Assembly (NCBI GenBank): GCA_900555805.1
Contig: USMJ01000013.1
Coordinates: 1 to 11,863, forward strand
Source of the DNA: an uncultured Oscillospiraceae bacterium
Lineage (GTDB): Bacteria > Bacillota > Clostridia > Oscillospirales > Acutalibacteraceae
Length of the DNA: 11,863 bases
Direction: 5' to 3'
Made by a program: the position numbers and the translations under genes
The notes under the pieces: model-generated
What the model saw: the letters and a program-made list of their open reading frames with translations, nothing else
Database searches by the model: none
Told to the model about the DNA's origin: nothing
Shown: positions 6,041 through 11,863 of the stretch, one piece after another
How positions within the stretch are numbered: position 1 is the first letter of the stretch
Layout: every line of letters starts with the position of its first letter

Positions 6041-6160
6041 GTACGCGCAAAGTAGCGTGCGTGAGTCAGCGGCGGCGAGGGCTGCGCGTTTGTGCGGTCC
6101 TCGCCGCAGGCAGTTGTGAGGGTATCGCGGCGCATTCGTCACCGCCTGCATCCGAACCCT
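6041..6160. other. GC-rich three-hairpin cluster upstream of dnaA
   Basis: The 345 bases between the terminator and dnaA hold no gene. Within them, a GC-rich island surrounded by T-rich DNA contains three consecutive stems. The first is ACGCGC 6043-6048 with GTGCGT 6057-6062. The second is a long stem, perfect over GCGGCGAGG 6072-6080 with CCTCGCCGC 6099-6107 and extended inward with wobble pairs to a GTTT loop at 6088-6091. The third is AGGGT 6119-6123 with ACCCT 6156-6160, enclosing GCGG 6127-6130 with CCGC 6142-6145. No promoter or T-run defines it as an RNA gene on either strand. It starts with GTACGC, like the elements at 3098-3168 and 7690-7710, so a degenerate intergenic repeat is the simplest reading. 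Confidence 0.45.
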
Positions 6161-6232
6161 GACTTCCAAAATTTTCACAATTTTTCCTCTTATTTTTATC
6201 CTTATTTTTGCCCTGAGTTTTAGCATATTTTC

Positions 6233-6261
6233 TTGCATATTTTACTCTTTTCTGCTATAAT
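6233..6261 (+). promoter_or_regulatory. dnaA promoter (extended -10)
   Basis: A perfect -10 TATAAT (6256-6261), preceded by TG in the extended -10 position (6253-6254), lies 17 bases after the -35-like TTGCAT (6233-6238). Transcription would start near 6268, about 95 bases before dnaA. No DnaA box (TTATCCACA or TTTTCCACA) overlaps it, so direct DnaA autoregulation is not evident at this promoter. Confidence 0.75.
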
Positions 6262-6363
6262 AAAGTGTACTGTATTATTGTGTATTATTATATTCATTTT
6301 TAGTTTTGTCCGCCTTGACGGGGCAAATGAAATGTGACTATATATTGTTAAGGAGGAATAAAT

Positions 6364-7686
6364 TTGGACTCTATTTCCGAATTGTGGGAGCTTGTCAAAC
6401 AGGATATGCGAGCTTCCGTCAAAGAGATAGCCTACGACTTCTGGCTCGCTCCTTTAGAGTTTGTTAAATATGAGAACAACAAGATGACTTTGCGGATAAA
6501 TGCCGACTTTAAGAGAAACACAATTTTAGATAAATTTTCAACTGTTATCAGAGACTCGGTCGAAAACGTTTTCGGCTTTGCGGTCGATGTTGAGATCATA
6601 CTTCCGGGCGAAGAAAAGATAGAGGAAGAGGGAAAAATCGACTCCGCCACGAAAAAGGCAATGAATAAGTATAACTATTCGTTTGAGAATTTCATTATCG
6701 GCTCTTCGAATAAATTCGCCCACGCGGCGGCTATAAATGTCGCGAACAATCCGGGCGGCTCATATAACCCTCTGTTTATCTACGGTCACTCCGGTCTTGG
6801 AAAAACTCATCTTCTCTGCGCCATACAAAAGCAGATATTGGAGAATAATCCTAAGACTAACATTATATACACAAGCGGCGAGCTTTTCACCAACGAGCTT
6901 ATTCATTATATCAGTCTGAAGGACACCCACACGTTCCATGAAAAATACAGGAATGTCGACGTTCTTCTGATAGACGATATCCAGTTCATAGCCAAAACCG
7001 TCAGCACTCAGGAGGAGTTCTTCCACACCTTCGACTACCTCATTCAGAAGGGCAAGCAGGTCGTTTTGACTTCGGACAGGCCTCCGAAAGAGATGGTCAC
7101 TCTCGAAGAGAGACTGAGAAACCGATTCGAGTGGGGTCTTATGGCGGACATTCAGCCGCCGACGCTTGAGACGAGAATGGCGATAGTCAAGCTCAAGAGC
7201 GAGGAGATCGGGATAGCCCTCTCCGACGATATAATCAAATACATAGCCGAACACATTAAGAAGAACATTCGTCAGCTTGAGGGAATCGTCAAGAAAATCG
7301 AGGCTTATTATAATCTTTACATGGTAAGTCCCACGATGGAGAACGTTCAGGAGATGATGGCGGATCTCATCAATGACGAACAGCCCTACCCCGTGACGGT
7401 CGACAATATCATCGTTGAGGTCGGCAGGATCTTCGACGTCACGCCCGTTGAGATAAAGTCGACCAAGCGGCAGGCGAACATTGTCCTCGCCCGTCAGGTG
7501 GCTATGTATATCGTCCACGAGACGACGAACCTTTCGCTGAAAGATATCGGCAAGGAGTTCGGCAACAAACACTACACGACGGTCATGCACTCTTTGAGCG
7601 AAATTGAGAGTAAGATGTCGAAGAATGTCACATTAAGAGCGACAGTTGACGACGTTCTGAAGAATATACTCGAAGATTACGGATAA
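6364..7686 (+). CDS. dnaA: Chromosomal replication initiator DnaA
   Basis: 440 residues: domain I (about 1-80), a short linker II (about 82-104), the AAA+ domain III and DNA-binding domain IV (about 345-440). Walker A is GHSGLGKTH (141-149), Walker B is LLIDDIQF (201-208), box VII with the arginine finger is ERLRNRF (249-255), and sensor II is NIRQLEG (301-307). It binds origin boxes as an ATP-driven oligomer and opens the duplex. The start is TTG at 6364, chosen because AAGGAGGAA lies 6-14 bases upstream; the next in-frame Met (15) would cut domain I. An oddity is the domain IV signature. The near-universal GGRDHTTV reads GNKHYTTV (400-407), with His403 and Tyr404 in place of the Asp433 and His434 of E. 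coli, and Lys393 in place of Pro423. Arg369 (Arg399 of E. coli) and Thr405 (Thr435) are kept. The origin boxes next door also deviate from consensus. Confidence 0.98.
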   Translation: MDSISELWELVKQDMRASVKEIAYDFWLAPLEFVKYENNKMTLRINADFKRNTILDKFSTVIRDSVENVFGFAVDVEIILPGEEKIEEEGKIDSATKKAMNKYNYSFENFIIGSSNKFAHAAAINVANNPGGSYNPLFIYGHSGLGKTHLLCAIQKQILENNPKTNIIYTSGELFTNELIHYISLKDTHTFHEKYRNVDVLLIDDIQFIAKTVSTQEEFFHTFDYLIQKGKQVVLTSDRPPKEMVTLEERLRNRFEWGLMADIQPPTLETRMAIVKLKSEEIGIALSDDIIKYIAEHIKKNIRQLEGIVKKIEAYYNLYMVSPTMENVQEMMADLINDEQPYPVTVDNIIVEVGRIFDVTPVEIKSTKRQANIVLARQVAMYIVHETTNLSLKDIGKEFGNKHYTTVMHSLSEIESKMSKNVTLRATVDDVLKNILEDYG

Positions 7687-7689
7687 AAG

Positions 7690-7710
7690 GTACGCATAAG
7701 CGAGTGCTTT
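7690..7710 (+). repeat. Short copy of the GTACGC...GAGTGCTT intergenic repeat
   Basis: GTACGC (7690-7695) then AAGCGAGTGCTTT (7698-7710), directly after the dnaA stop. The same words occur on the minus strand of the 3098-3168 element (GTACGC at 3160-3165, GAGTGCTTG at 3143-3151, AAGCGAGTGC at 3111-3120). It lies just before the first DnaA box. Confidence 0.45.
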
Positions 7711-7718
7711 TGACAAGT

Positions 7719-7761
7719 TTTTCCACACATATTCATGTGGAAAAAGAATAAGTTTTCCACA
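7719..7761. promoter_or_regulatory. Three phased DnaA boxes
   Basis: TTTTCCACA occurs at 7719-7727 (+), 7736-7744 (- strand, seen as TGTGGAAAA) and 7753-7761 (+). The starts are exactly 17 bases apart. The first two face each other as an inverted repeat with an 8-base spacer. Each differs from the standard box TTATCCACA only at position 3 (T for A). Confidence 0.85.
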
Positions 7762-7801
7762 TAGCGGTCTTAGTTCTGTATCAGCATATAATAACTAAAA
7801 A

Positions 7802-7810
7802 TTTTCCACT
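7802..7810 (+). promoter_or_regulatory. Degenerate DnaA box
   Basis: TTTTCCACT, one base different from the local box sequence TTTTCCACA. It lies between the phased trio of boxes and the box next to the unwinding element and may be a weaker site. Confidence 0.6.
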
Positions 7811-7868
7811 CGCTTTTAACATCGGAAAAGAGCCCGCGAGTACCCCGAAAATAAAGGGACAAACACAC

Positions 7869-7877
7869 TTTTCCACA
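7869..7877 (+). promoter_or_regulatory. Unwinding-proximal DnaA box
   Basis: An exact TTTTCCACA followed by 12 bases including CGCCCCC, then the trio element. This matches the arrangement described for the Bacillus subtilis origin: DnaA box, GC-rich spacer, DnaA-trios. Confidence 0.85.
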
Positions 7878-7889
7878 TATTCACGCCCC

Positions 7890-7904
7890 CTACTACTATT
7901 ACTA
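7890..7904 (-). promoter_or_regulatory. DnaA-trio element of the DNA unwinding site
   Basis: The + strand reads CTA CTA CTA TTA CTA, so the complement read 3' to 5' is GAT GAT GAT AAT GAT, five consecutive matches to the trio pattern 3'-(G/A)A(T/A)-5'. An AT-only stretch (7903-7920) and further AT-rich DNA follow. In B. subtilis this element guides DnaA filaments from the last box onto a single strand. Confidence 0.82.
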
Positions 7905-7972
7905 AATATATTATATTATTCTTATGTTTTTGAGTTAAAAAAATCGGACTAAACGATCGGAGGTAAAAATTT

Positions 7973-9091
7973 ATGAAAATAGTCTGCGAAACATCTGTGT
8001 TATATAAAGCCTGCCAGAACATCCAGCGTTCCGTTTCGACAAAGGGTACGCTTCCGGCTTTGGAGTGTATCCTGCTTGACGCGCTCGGGGACGGGGTTAA
8101 TCTGACCGGCTATGACCTTGAAATAGGAAGCGAAACCTATATTTCCGCTTTCGTCGAAGAAAAGGGCAAGATTGCCCTCAACGCAAGACACCTTTGCGAC
8201 ATTCTGAGACTTCTCCCGGGCAATAAGGTCATGCTTTCGACGGACGAGAAAAACGTCTGTATGATCTCAAGCGAAGACACCGAATATTCTATCATCGGTA
8301 CGGACCCCGAGACATATCCAGACCTGCCGAGCGTCAACGGAGTTTTCCCGATAGTAATCAACCAGGGCGTACTTAAAGATATGATAAGAAAGACTATCTA
8401 CGCTGTTTCGATCGTCGACAGCAAGCCCGTTCACACAGGTATAAAGTTTGAGATAATCCAAAATCAGATAGTTCTTGTCGCTCTCGACGGCTTCCGTCTG
8501 GCGATAAGACGCGAACAGATAGAATATGACGGCGACGCTATGAGCTTCGTCGTACCGGCAAAAACGCTCAATGAGATTATCAAGATATCCGACGATGACG
8601 ACGACGTTTTCACCATCAGCGTCGGAAAGAGACATATCGTTTTCCAGGTCGGCGAATACAAGATAATTTCGAGACTTCTCGAAGGCGAATTTCTTGACTA
8701 TAAGTCGGCTATCCCGACAGCTTACACGACAAAAATAACCGTCGACGCCAAAGATCTTATCGAAAGTGTCGAAAGAGTTTCGCTTCTCGTTTCTTCCGAG
8801 AAGATCAAGACGCCGATACGCTGTCTCGCCGAAGATAATATGTTAAAGCTCTCGAACATCACCTCAGCCGGCAGAGCTAAGGACCGCTGTATAGCCGACA
8901 CCGAGGGCAACAGCATAGAAATAGGCTTCAACGCGAGATATATGCTCGATGCTCTGAAAGTCTGCGACGAAGATAAGGTCAGCATTGAGCTTAACAGCAG
9001 CGTAAGCCCGATAATCATAACACCGACAGACAACGATAATTTCCTTTTCTTGATATTACCGATGAGGCTTAAAAATGAGATTGAAAGTTAA
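7973..9091 (+). CDS. dnaN: DNA polymerase III sliding clamp, beta subunit
   Basis: 372 residues, the usual length for a bacterial beta clamp built from three similar folds. The protein dimerises to a ring around DNA and tethers DNA polymerase III and other partners. Recognisable segments are the N-terminal [14 protein letters not shown] (24-37) and the C-terminal FLILPMRL just before the last six residues, which forms part of the partner-binding pocket. The start has GGAGG about 10 bases upstream (GATCGGAGG). The gene lies immediately right of the origin, in the standard position. Its stop overlaps the start of the S4-domain gene by 17 bases, so the two are translationally linked. No convincing promoter of its own was found; transcription may read through the origin from dnaA or use a weak site near 7787-7792. 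Nothing unusual is seen. Confidence 0.98.
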   Translation: MKIVCETSVLYKACQNIQRSVSTKGTLPALECILLDALGDGVNLTGYDLEIGSETYISAFVEEKGKIALNARHLCDILRLLPGNKVMLSTDEKNVCMISSEDTEYSIIGTDPETYPDLPSVNGVFPIVINQGVLKDMIRKTIYAVSIVDSKPVHTGIKFEIIQNQIVLVALDGFRLAIRREQIEYDGDAMSFVVPAKTLNEIIKISDDDDDVFTISVGKRHIVFQVGEYKIISRLLEGEFLDYKSAIPTAYTTKITVDAKDLIESVERVSLLVSSEKIKTPIRCLAEDNMLKLSNITSAGRAKDRCIADTEGNSIEIGFNARYMLDALKVCDEDKVSIELNSSVSPIIITPTDNDNFLFLILPMRLKNEIES

Positions 9092-9320
9092 AATAGCTGA
9101 AAAGCAGGAAAAAACACTCGAAATAACGACGGAGTTCATCCGCCTTGACAGCGCCATGAAGCTCGCCGGAATAGCCGGAACGGGCGGCGAAGCGAAAATG
9201 CTCATTCAGGACGGACTTGTCAAAGCGAACGGCGAAGTCTGCGAAAGCAGGGGCAAGAAGCTTCGCGACAGCGATAGATTTGAATATAAAAGAATAGTAT
9301 ATGTGATAAAAAACGCGTGA
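9075..9320 (+). CDS. yaaA: S4-domain RNA-binding protein, YaaA/RlbA family
   Basis: 81 residues comprising essentially one S4 RNA-binding domain. [18 protein letters not shown] (17-34) forms the first helix pair, [18 protein letters not shown] (37-54) is the characteristic helix-loop-strand, and [10 protein letters not shown] (58-67) is the basic strand. Small S4 proteins in this exact place between dnaN and recF are typical of Bacillota; the B. subtilis counterpart YaaA is linked to ribosome assembly. The start overlaps dnaN's end by 17 bases. The N-terminal dozen or so residues (Lys-rich) extend beyond the shortest family members, but the next Met (28) would cut the domain, so the 9075 start is preferred. 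The stop is 10 bases before recF. Confidence 0.88.
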   Translation: MRLKVKIAEKQEKTLEITTEFIRLDSAMKLAGIAGTGGEAKMLIQDGLVKANGEVCESRGKKLRDSDRFEYKRIVYVIKNA

Positions 9321-9330
9321 GGAAAACGAC

Positions 9331-10422
9331 ATGAAGCTGACGGCTCTTGAAATCTCCGATTTCAGAAACATTGAAAAAATGAATATAGAGCCATGCGAAA
9401 CGGTGAATGTCATTTTCGGCGAGAACGCCCAAGGGAAGACGAACCTGCTCGAAAGCATATGGCTTTTCACGGGCTGCCGCTCGTTTCGCGGCACGAAAGA
9501 CCGCGAACTTGTGCGGTTCGGCTGCGACAGGGCGAAGCTTTCGCTGAATTTCTTTTCCGACGGAAGAGACCAATACATGAACGTCGATATAGACCAAAAA
9601 AGAAAGATATCCAAAAACGGAATAGCCTATCCGTCCTGTTCGAAAGCGGTGGGCGAAATGAGATGCGTTGTTTTTTCGCCGGTACACCTGAGTCTTATCA
9701 AACAGGGACCTGCCGAGCGCAGACGGTTTCTTGATATAGCCGTCAGTCAGCTCAGACCTAACTATGCGGTCGTTCTGACGGATTATAACCGCGCGATAAA
9801 ACAGAGAAACATTCTCCTGAAAGACGCCGCTTATCACAGCGAAATATATAACATGCTCGACATCTGGGAGGAAAGAATAGCCAACTACGCTTCGAAGCTC
9901 GCAACCTACAGATTGACTTATCTCGAAAAGCTCAGAAAAGAAGTCTGTAAGATTTACAGCGGAATTTCTTCCGATAAAGAGTATATAGAAATAGAATATG
10001 TCCAGGGCGAATCGACCAAAAACTACGCAGGCATAGATGACTATCTCGAACTTCTGAAGAGATCAAGAAAGGAAGACATGATTTCGGGAAGCACTTCGGT
10101 CGGAGTACACCGTGACGATCTTGAGATAAAGATAAACGGCGTTTCGGCGAGAAAATTCGGCTCTCAGGGTCAGCAGCGTTCGGCCGCCCTCGCGCTGAAA
10201 CTCGGCGAAGCGAGCGTAGTCAGAAAAATGACGGAAGAACAGCCCGTCGCTCTCCTTGACGACGTTATGAGCGAACTCGATATTTCGAGACAGGATTATA
10301 TTCTAAATCACATAAAAAATTGGCAGGTGTTCATAACCTGCTGCGACCCGAACACGATAAAGAACCTCAAAGAGGGAAAAAGCTTCGAAATAGAAAAAGG
10401 CAGGCTGATATCCTGCGGGTGA
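9331..10422 (+). CDS. recF: DNA replication and repair protein RecF
   Basis: 363 residues, an SMC/ABC-type ATPase acting at gaps in the RecFOR recombination pathway, where it helps load RecA at single-strand/double-strand junctions. Walker A is GENAQGKT (30-37), the ABC signature region is GSQGQQRSA (277-285), and Walker B with the following D-loop is LLDDVMSELD (308-317). Its length is normal. The start is preceded by GAGG 10 bases upstream (bases 9318-9321), the ribosome binding site overlapping the previous gene's stop. The remB-like gene begins 4 bases after the stop. Base composition is like dnaA and dnaN, with many ATA and AGA codons, unlike the upstream SCP2 operon. Confidence 0.97.
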   Translation: MKLTALEISDFRNIEKMNIEPCETVNVIFGENAQGKTNLLESIWLFTGCRSFRGTKDRELVRFGCDRAKLSLNFFSDGRDQYMNVDIDQKRKISKNGIAYPSCSKAVGEMRCVVFSPVHLSLIKQGPAERRRFLDIAVSQLRPNYAVVLTDYNRAIKQRNILLKDAAYHSEIYNMLDIWEERIANYASKLATYRLTYLEKLRKEVCKIYSGISSDKEYIEIEYVQGESTKNYAGIDDYLELLKRSRKEDMISGSTSVGVHRDDLEIKINGVSARKFGSQGQQRSAALALKLGEASVVRKMTEEQPVALLDDVMSELDISRQDYILNHIKNWQVFITCCDPNTIKNLKEGKSFEIEKGRLISCG

Positions 10423-10426
10423 AAAT

Positions 10427-10702
10427 ATGTTTTTACATTTAGGCAACGCGACAGTCGTTCATCAGGACGACATAATAGGAATTTTCGACCTCGACAACAC
10501 GACGGTTTCGAAGGCGACAAGAGAATACTTAGCCAAAGCCGAAAAAGACGGCAGAGTTATAAACGTTTCGCCCGAACTTCCGAAGTCGTTTATAGTCTGT
10601 GAAAACGAAGACAAGACGAAAGAGCCGACAGTCTATATCTGTCAGATATCGACCTCGACGCTCATAAAAAGAGCCGACTCCGGCTTGATAGATATAAAGT
10701 AG
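10427..10702 (+). CDS. remB: RemB-like extracellular matrix regulator (DUF370)
   Basis: 91 residues, matching the small DUF370 protein encoded between recF and gyrB in many Bacillota (YaaB/RemB in B. subtilis). The N-terminal MFLHLGNATVVHQDDIIGIFD is the diagnostic segment, followed by DNTTVSKATREYL and a C-terminal strand region IYICQISTSTLIKR-like (about 69-82). RemB is associated with control of biofilm matrix genes in B. subtilis; whether it has that role here is unknown. It is the fifth gene of the origin cluster, starting 4 bases after recF with only a weak ribosome binding site, consistent with translational coupling. A short stem (AGCCG 10672-10676 with CGGCT 10681-10685) lies near its end but has no T-run. 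Confidence 0.88.
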   Translation: MFLHLGNATVVHQDDIIGIFDLDNTTVSKATREYLAKAEKDGRVINVSPELPKSFIVCENEDKTKEPTVYICQISTSTLIKRADSGLIDIK

Positions 10703-10741
10703 GAAACAAGTTTAAAACCGATATTAAACGGAGGATAATAT

Positions 10742-11863
10742 ATGGACTCAAAAGATATCAAAGATCAGCAGCAGGAAGAAGAAGTATTTGAAATAGCTCA
10801 TGAAGAAACCGAACAGGAAGAAGTAGAGCTTATGGATACCGCCGTCACGGAAGAATACACGGCGGACGCCATTCAGGTGCTTGAAGGACTTGAAGCTGTC
10901 AGAAAAAGACCCGGTATGTATATCGGCTCGACAGGACCGAGGGGTCTCCACCATCTCGTTTATGAGATAGTCGACAACTCGATAGACGAATCTCTCGCCG
11001 GCTTCTGCACTCATATCGAAGTCAACATTCTTCCCGGAAACGTTATCGAAGTCAGGGATAACGGCCGAGGTATACCCGTCGATATCAATGAACAGCAGGG
11101 ATTGCCTGCGGTCACGGTCGTTCTGACTGTTCTTCACGCCGGCGGTAAGTTCGGCGGAAGCGGCTATAAAGTCTCGGGCGGTCTCCACGGCGTCGGTTCA
11201 TCCGTCGTCAACGCCTTGAGCGAATGGATGGAAGTCGAGATAAGCCGAGACGGTCACATTTATCATCAGAGATTCGTCAGAGGTAAGATAGACACTAACC
11301 TTACGATTATCGGCGACACGAACGAAACGGGAACGCTCGTGCGTTTCAAAGCCGACCCCGAAATATTCACGGAAACCACAGAATACGACTATGAGACCTT
11401 ACAGAGGCATTTAAGAGAATCGGCGTTTCTTAACGCGGGCCTTAAGATAACCCTCACCGACACAAGAAACGAGGAAGAGCCGCAGCAGGATGTGTTCTGC
11501 TACGAGGGCGGTATAGGTTCGTTCGTCGAATATATAAACGAGTCGAGAGGTCTGACTCCTATTCACGAAAAGCCGATACATTTCTCGACCGTCAGCGGCG
11601 ACAGAAGCGCCGAGGTCGCGCTGATGTATAACGACGGCTATAACGAGACCTTGCTTTCGTTCGCCAACAATGTCCACACAGTTGACGGCGGCACTCACGA
11701 AACAGGCTTCAAGAACGCTCTGACAAAGGTATTCAACGAATACGGAAGAAAATATAACTATCTCAAGGACGCCGACAAGAAGCTTTCGGGCGACGACTGC
11801 CGCGAGGGTCTGACGGCGGTTATATCCGTCAAGCTCACCGAGGCTCAGTTTGAGGGTCAGACA
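10742..11863 (+). CDS. gyrB: DNA gyrase subunit B, 3' end outside the window
   Basis: 374 codons are visible with no stop, so the gene runs off the right edge. This part covers the GHKL ATPase domain and the start of the transducer domain. [17 protein letters not shown] (46-62), [10 protein letters not shown] (74-83) with catalytic Glu75 and Mg-binding Asn79, RDNGRGIP (105-112) and [10 protein letters not shown] (145-154) are all intact. GyrB pairs with GyrA to introduce negative supercoils. Its place after recF and remB supports GyrB rather than ParE. The start at 10742 has CGGAGG about 10 bases upstream. Residues 1-38 form an acidic, Glu/Gln-rich extension before the canonical domain; the catalytic Glu is at 75 instead of 42 in E. 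coli. Another Met at 31 is a possible shorter start but lacks a good ribosome binding site. Confidence 0.97.
   Translation, partial: MDSKDIKDQQQEEEVFEIAHEETEQEEVELMDTAVTEEYTADAIQVLEGLEAVRKRPGMYIGSTGPRGLHHLVYEIVDNSIDESLAGFCTHIEVNILPGNVIEVRDNGRGIPVDINEQQGLPAVTVVLTVLHAGGKFGGSGYKVSGGLHGVGSSVVNALSEWMEVEISRDGHIYHQRFVRGKIDTNLTIIGDTNETGTLVRFKADPEIFTETTEYDYETLQRHLRESAFLNAGLKITLTDTRNEEEPQQDVFCYEGGIGSFVEYINESRGLTPIHEKPIHFSTVSGDRSAEVALMYNDGYNETLLSFANNVHTVDGGTHETGFKNALTKVFNEYGRKYNYLKDADKKLSGDDCREGLTAVISVKLTEAQFEGQT

Larger units (their letters stand above)
7711..7935. other. oriC: Chromosomal replication origin (oriC) in the dnaA-dnaN gap
   Basis: The 286-base gap has the full Firmicute origin layout: four exact copies of TTTTCCACA and one with one mismatch, a GC-rich spacer, a run of DnaA-trios and an AT-rich stretch (about 7899-7935). 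The conserved flanking genes support the assignment. No copy of the usual TTATCCACA is present, and no such boxes occur between the operon terminator and dnaA, so this gap is the only origin-like site in the window. Initiation here would send one fork leftward through dnaA and one rightward through dnaN to gyrB. Confidence 0.92.

Noticed and set aside
6315..6344. TTGACG-18-TATATA as a second dnaA promoter
   Set aside because: Its start point would fall at about 6351, on top of the ribosome binding site, leaving no usable leader.
6760..7590. 276-codon antisense open frame opposite dnaA
   Set aside because: A shadow of dnaA codon bias; no ribosome binding site, promoter or domain.
7718..7745. 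Terminator for dnaA formed by TTTTTCCACA / TGTGGAAAAA
   Set aside because: The arms are two facing DnaA boxes, the stem has a weak A/T base and no T-run follows; origin function explains it better.
7787..7792. TATAAT in the origin as a dnaN promoter
   Set aside because: The -10 match is perfect but there is no -35 element at 16-18 bases and no extended -10 TG; AT-rich origin DNA gives such matches by chance.
9220..9837. 205-codon antisense open frame opposite the S4 gene and recF
   Set aside because: It lies across two well-supported genes on the other strand and shows no domain or start signal.

Overview
The window reads as the chromosomal replication-origin region of a Bacillota (Clostridia-type) bacterium. 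The order dnaA, dnaN, a small S4-domain gene, recF, remB and gyrB, all on the + strand, is the classic Firmicute origin cluster. Strong AGGAGG-like ribosome binding sites, a TTG start on dnaA and moderate GC fit a gut Clostridia lineage such as the Oscillospiraceae or relatives. That placement is an inference; no rRNA or other taxonomic marker is present.

Layout. Bases 1-430 hold GC-rich, hairpin-dense DNA with a 60-bp-period direct repeat and no convincing gene. Bases 465-877 form a complete tiny transcription unit: a sigma-A-type promoter, two related 43- and 35-residue peptides, and an intrinsic terminator. Bases 935-6018 are a second complete unit of five genes: a tandem SCP2-like protein, a class III PLP aminotransferase, the N- and C-terminal halves of a split transketolase, and a second tandem SCP2-like protein, ended by an intrinsic terminator. 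Bases 6019-6363 contain another GC-rich hairpin cluster and the dnaA promoter. Next come dnaA, the origin in the dnaA-dnaN gap, and dnaN to gyrB; gyrB runs off the right edge.

How the parts work together. DnaA would bind five repeats of TTTTCCACA (one with a mismatch) in the dnaA-dnaN gap and load onto a DnaA-trio element followed by an AT-rich stretch. DnaN is the sliding clamp, RecF links gaps to RecA loading, and GyrB supplies ATPase for supercoiling. The boxes differ from the usual TTATCCACA, and DnaA's recognition helix is changed at residues that normally contact the box, so the two may have co-evolved.

The SCP2/aminotransferase/split-transketolase operon is the most novel-looking metabolic system here. 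The chemistry of transketolase (adds a two-carbon ketol to an aldehyde) plus an aminotransferase (ketone to amine), flanked by two lipid-carrier-fold proteins, could in principle build a 2-amino-1,3-diol on a hydrophobic aldehyde, which is a sphingoid-base-like head group. This is a hypothesis only. The operon lies where rpmH-rnpA often sits in Bacillota, appears codon-optimised, and is transcribed head-on to the leftward replication fork.
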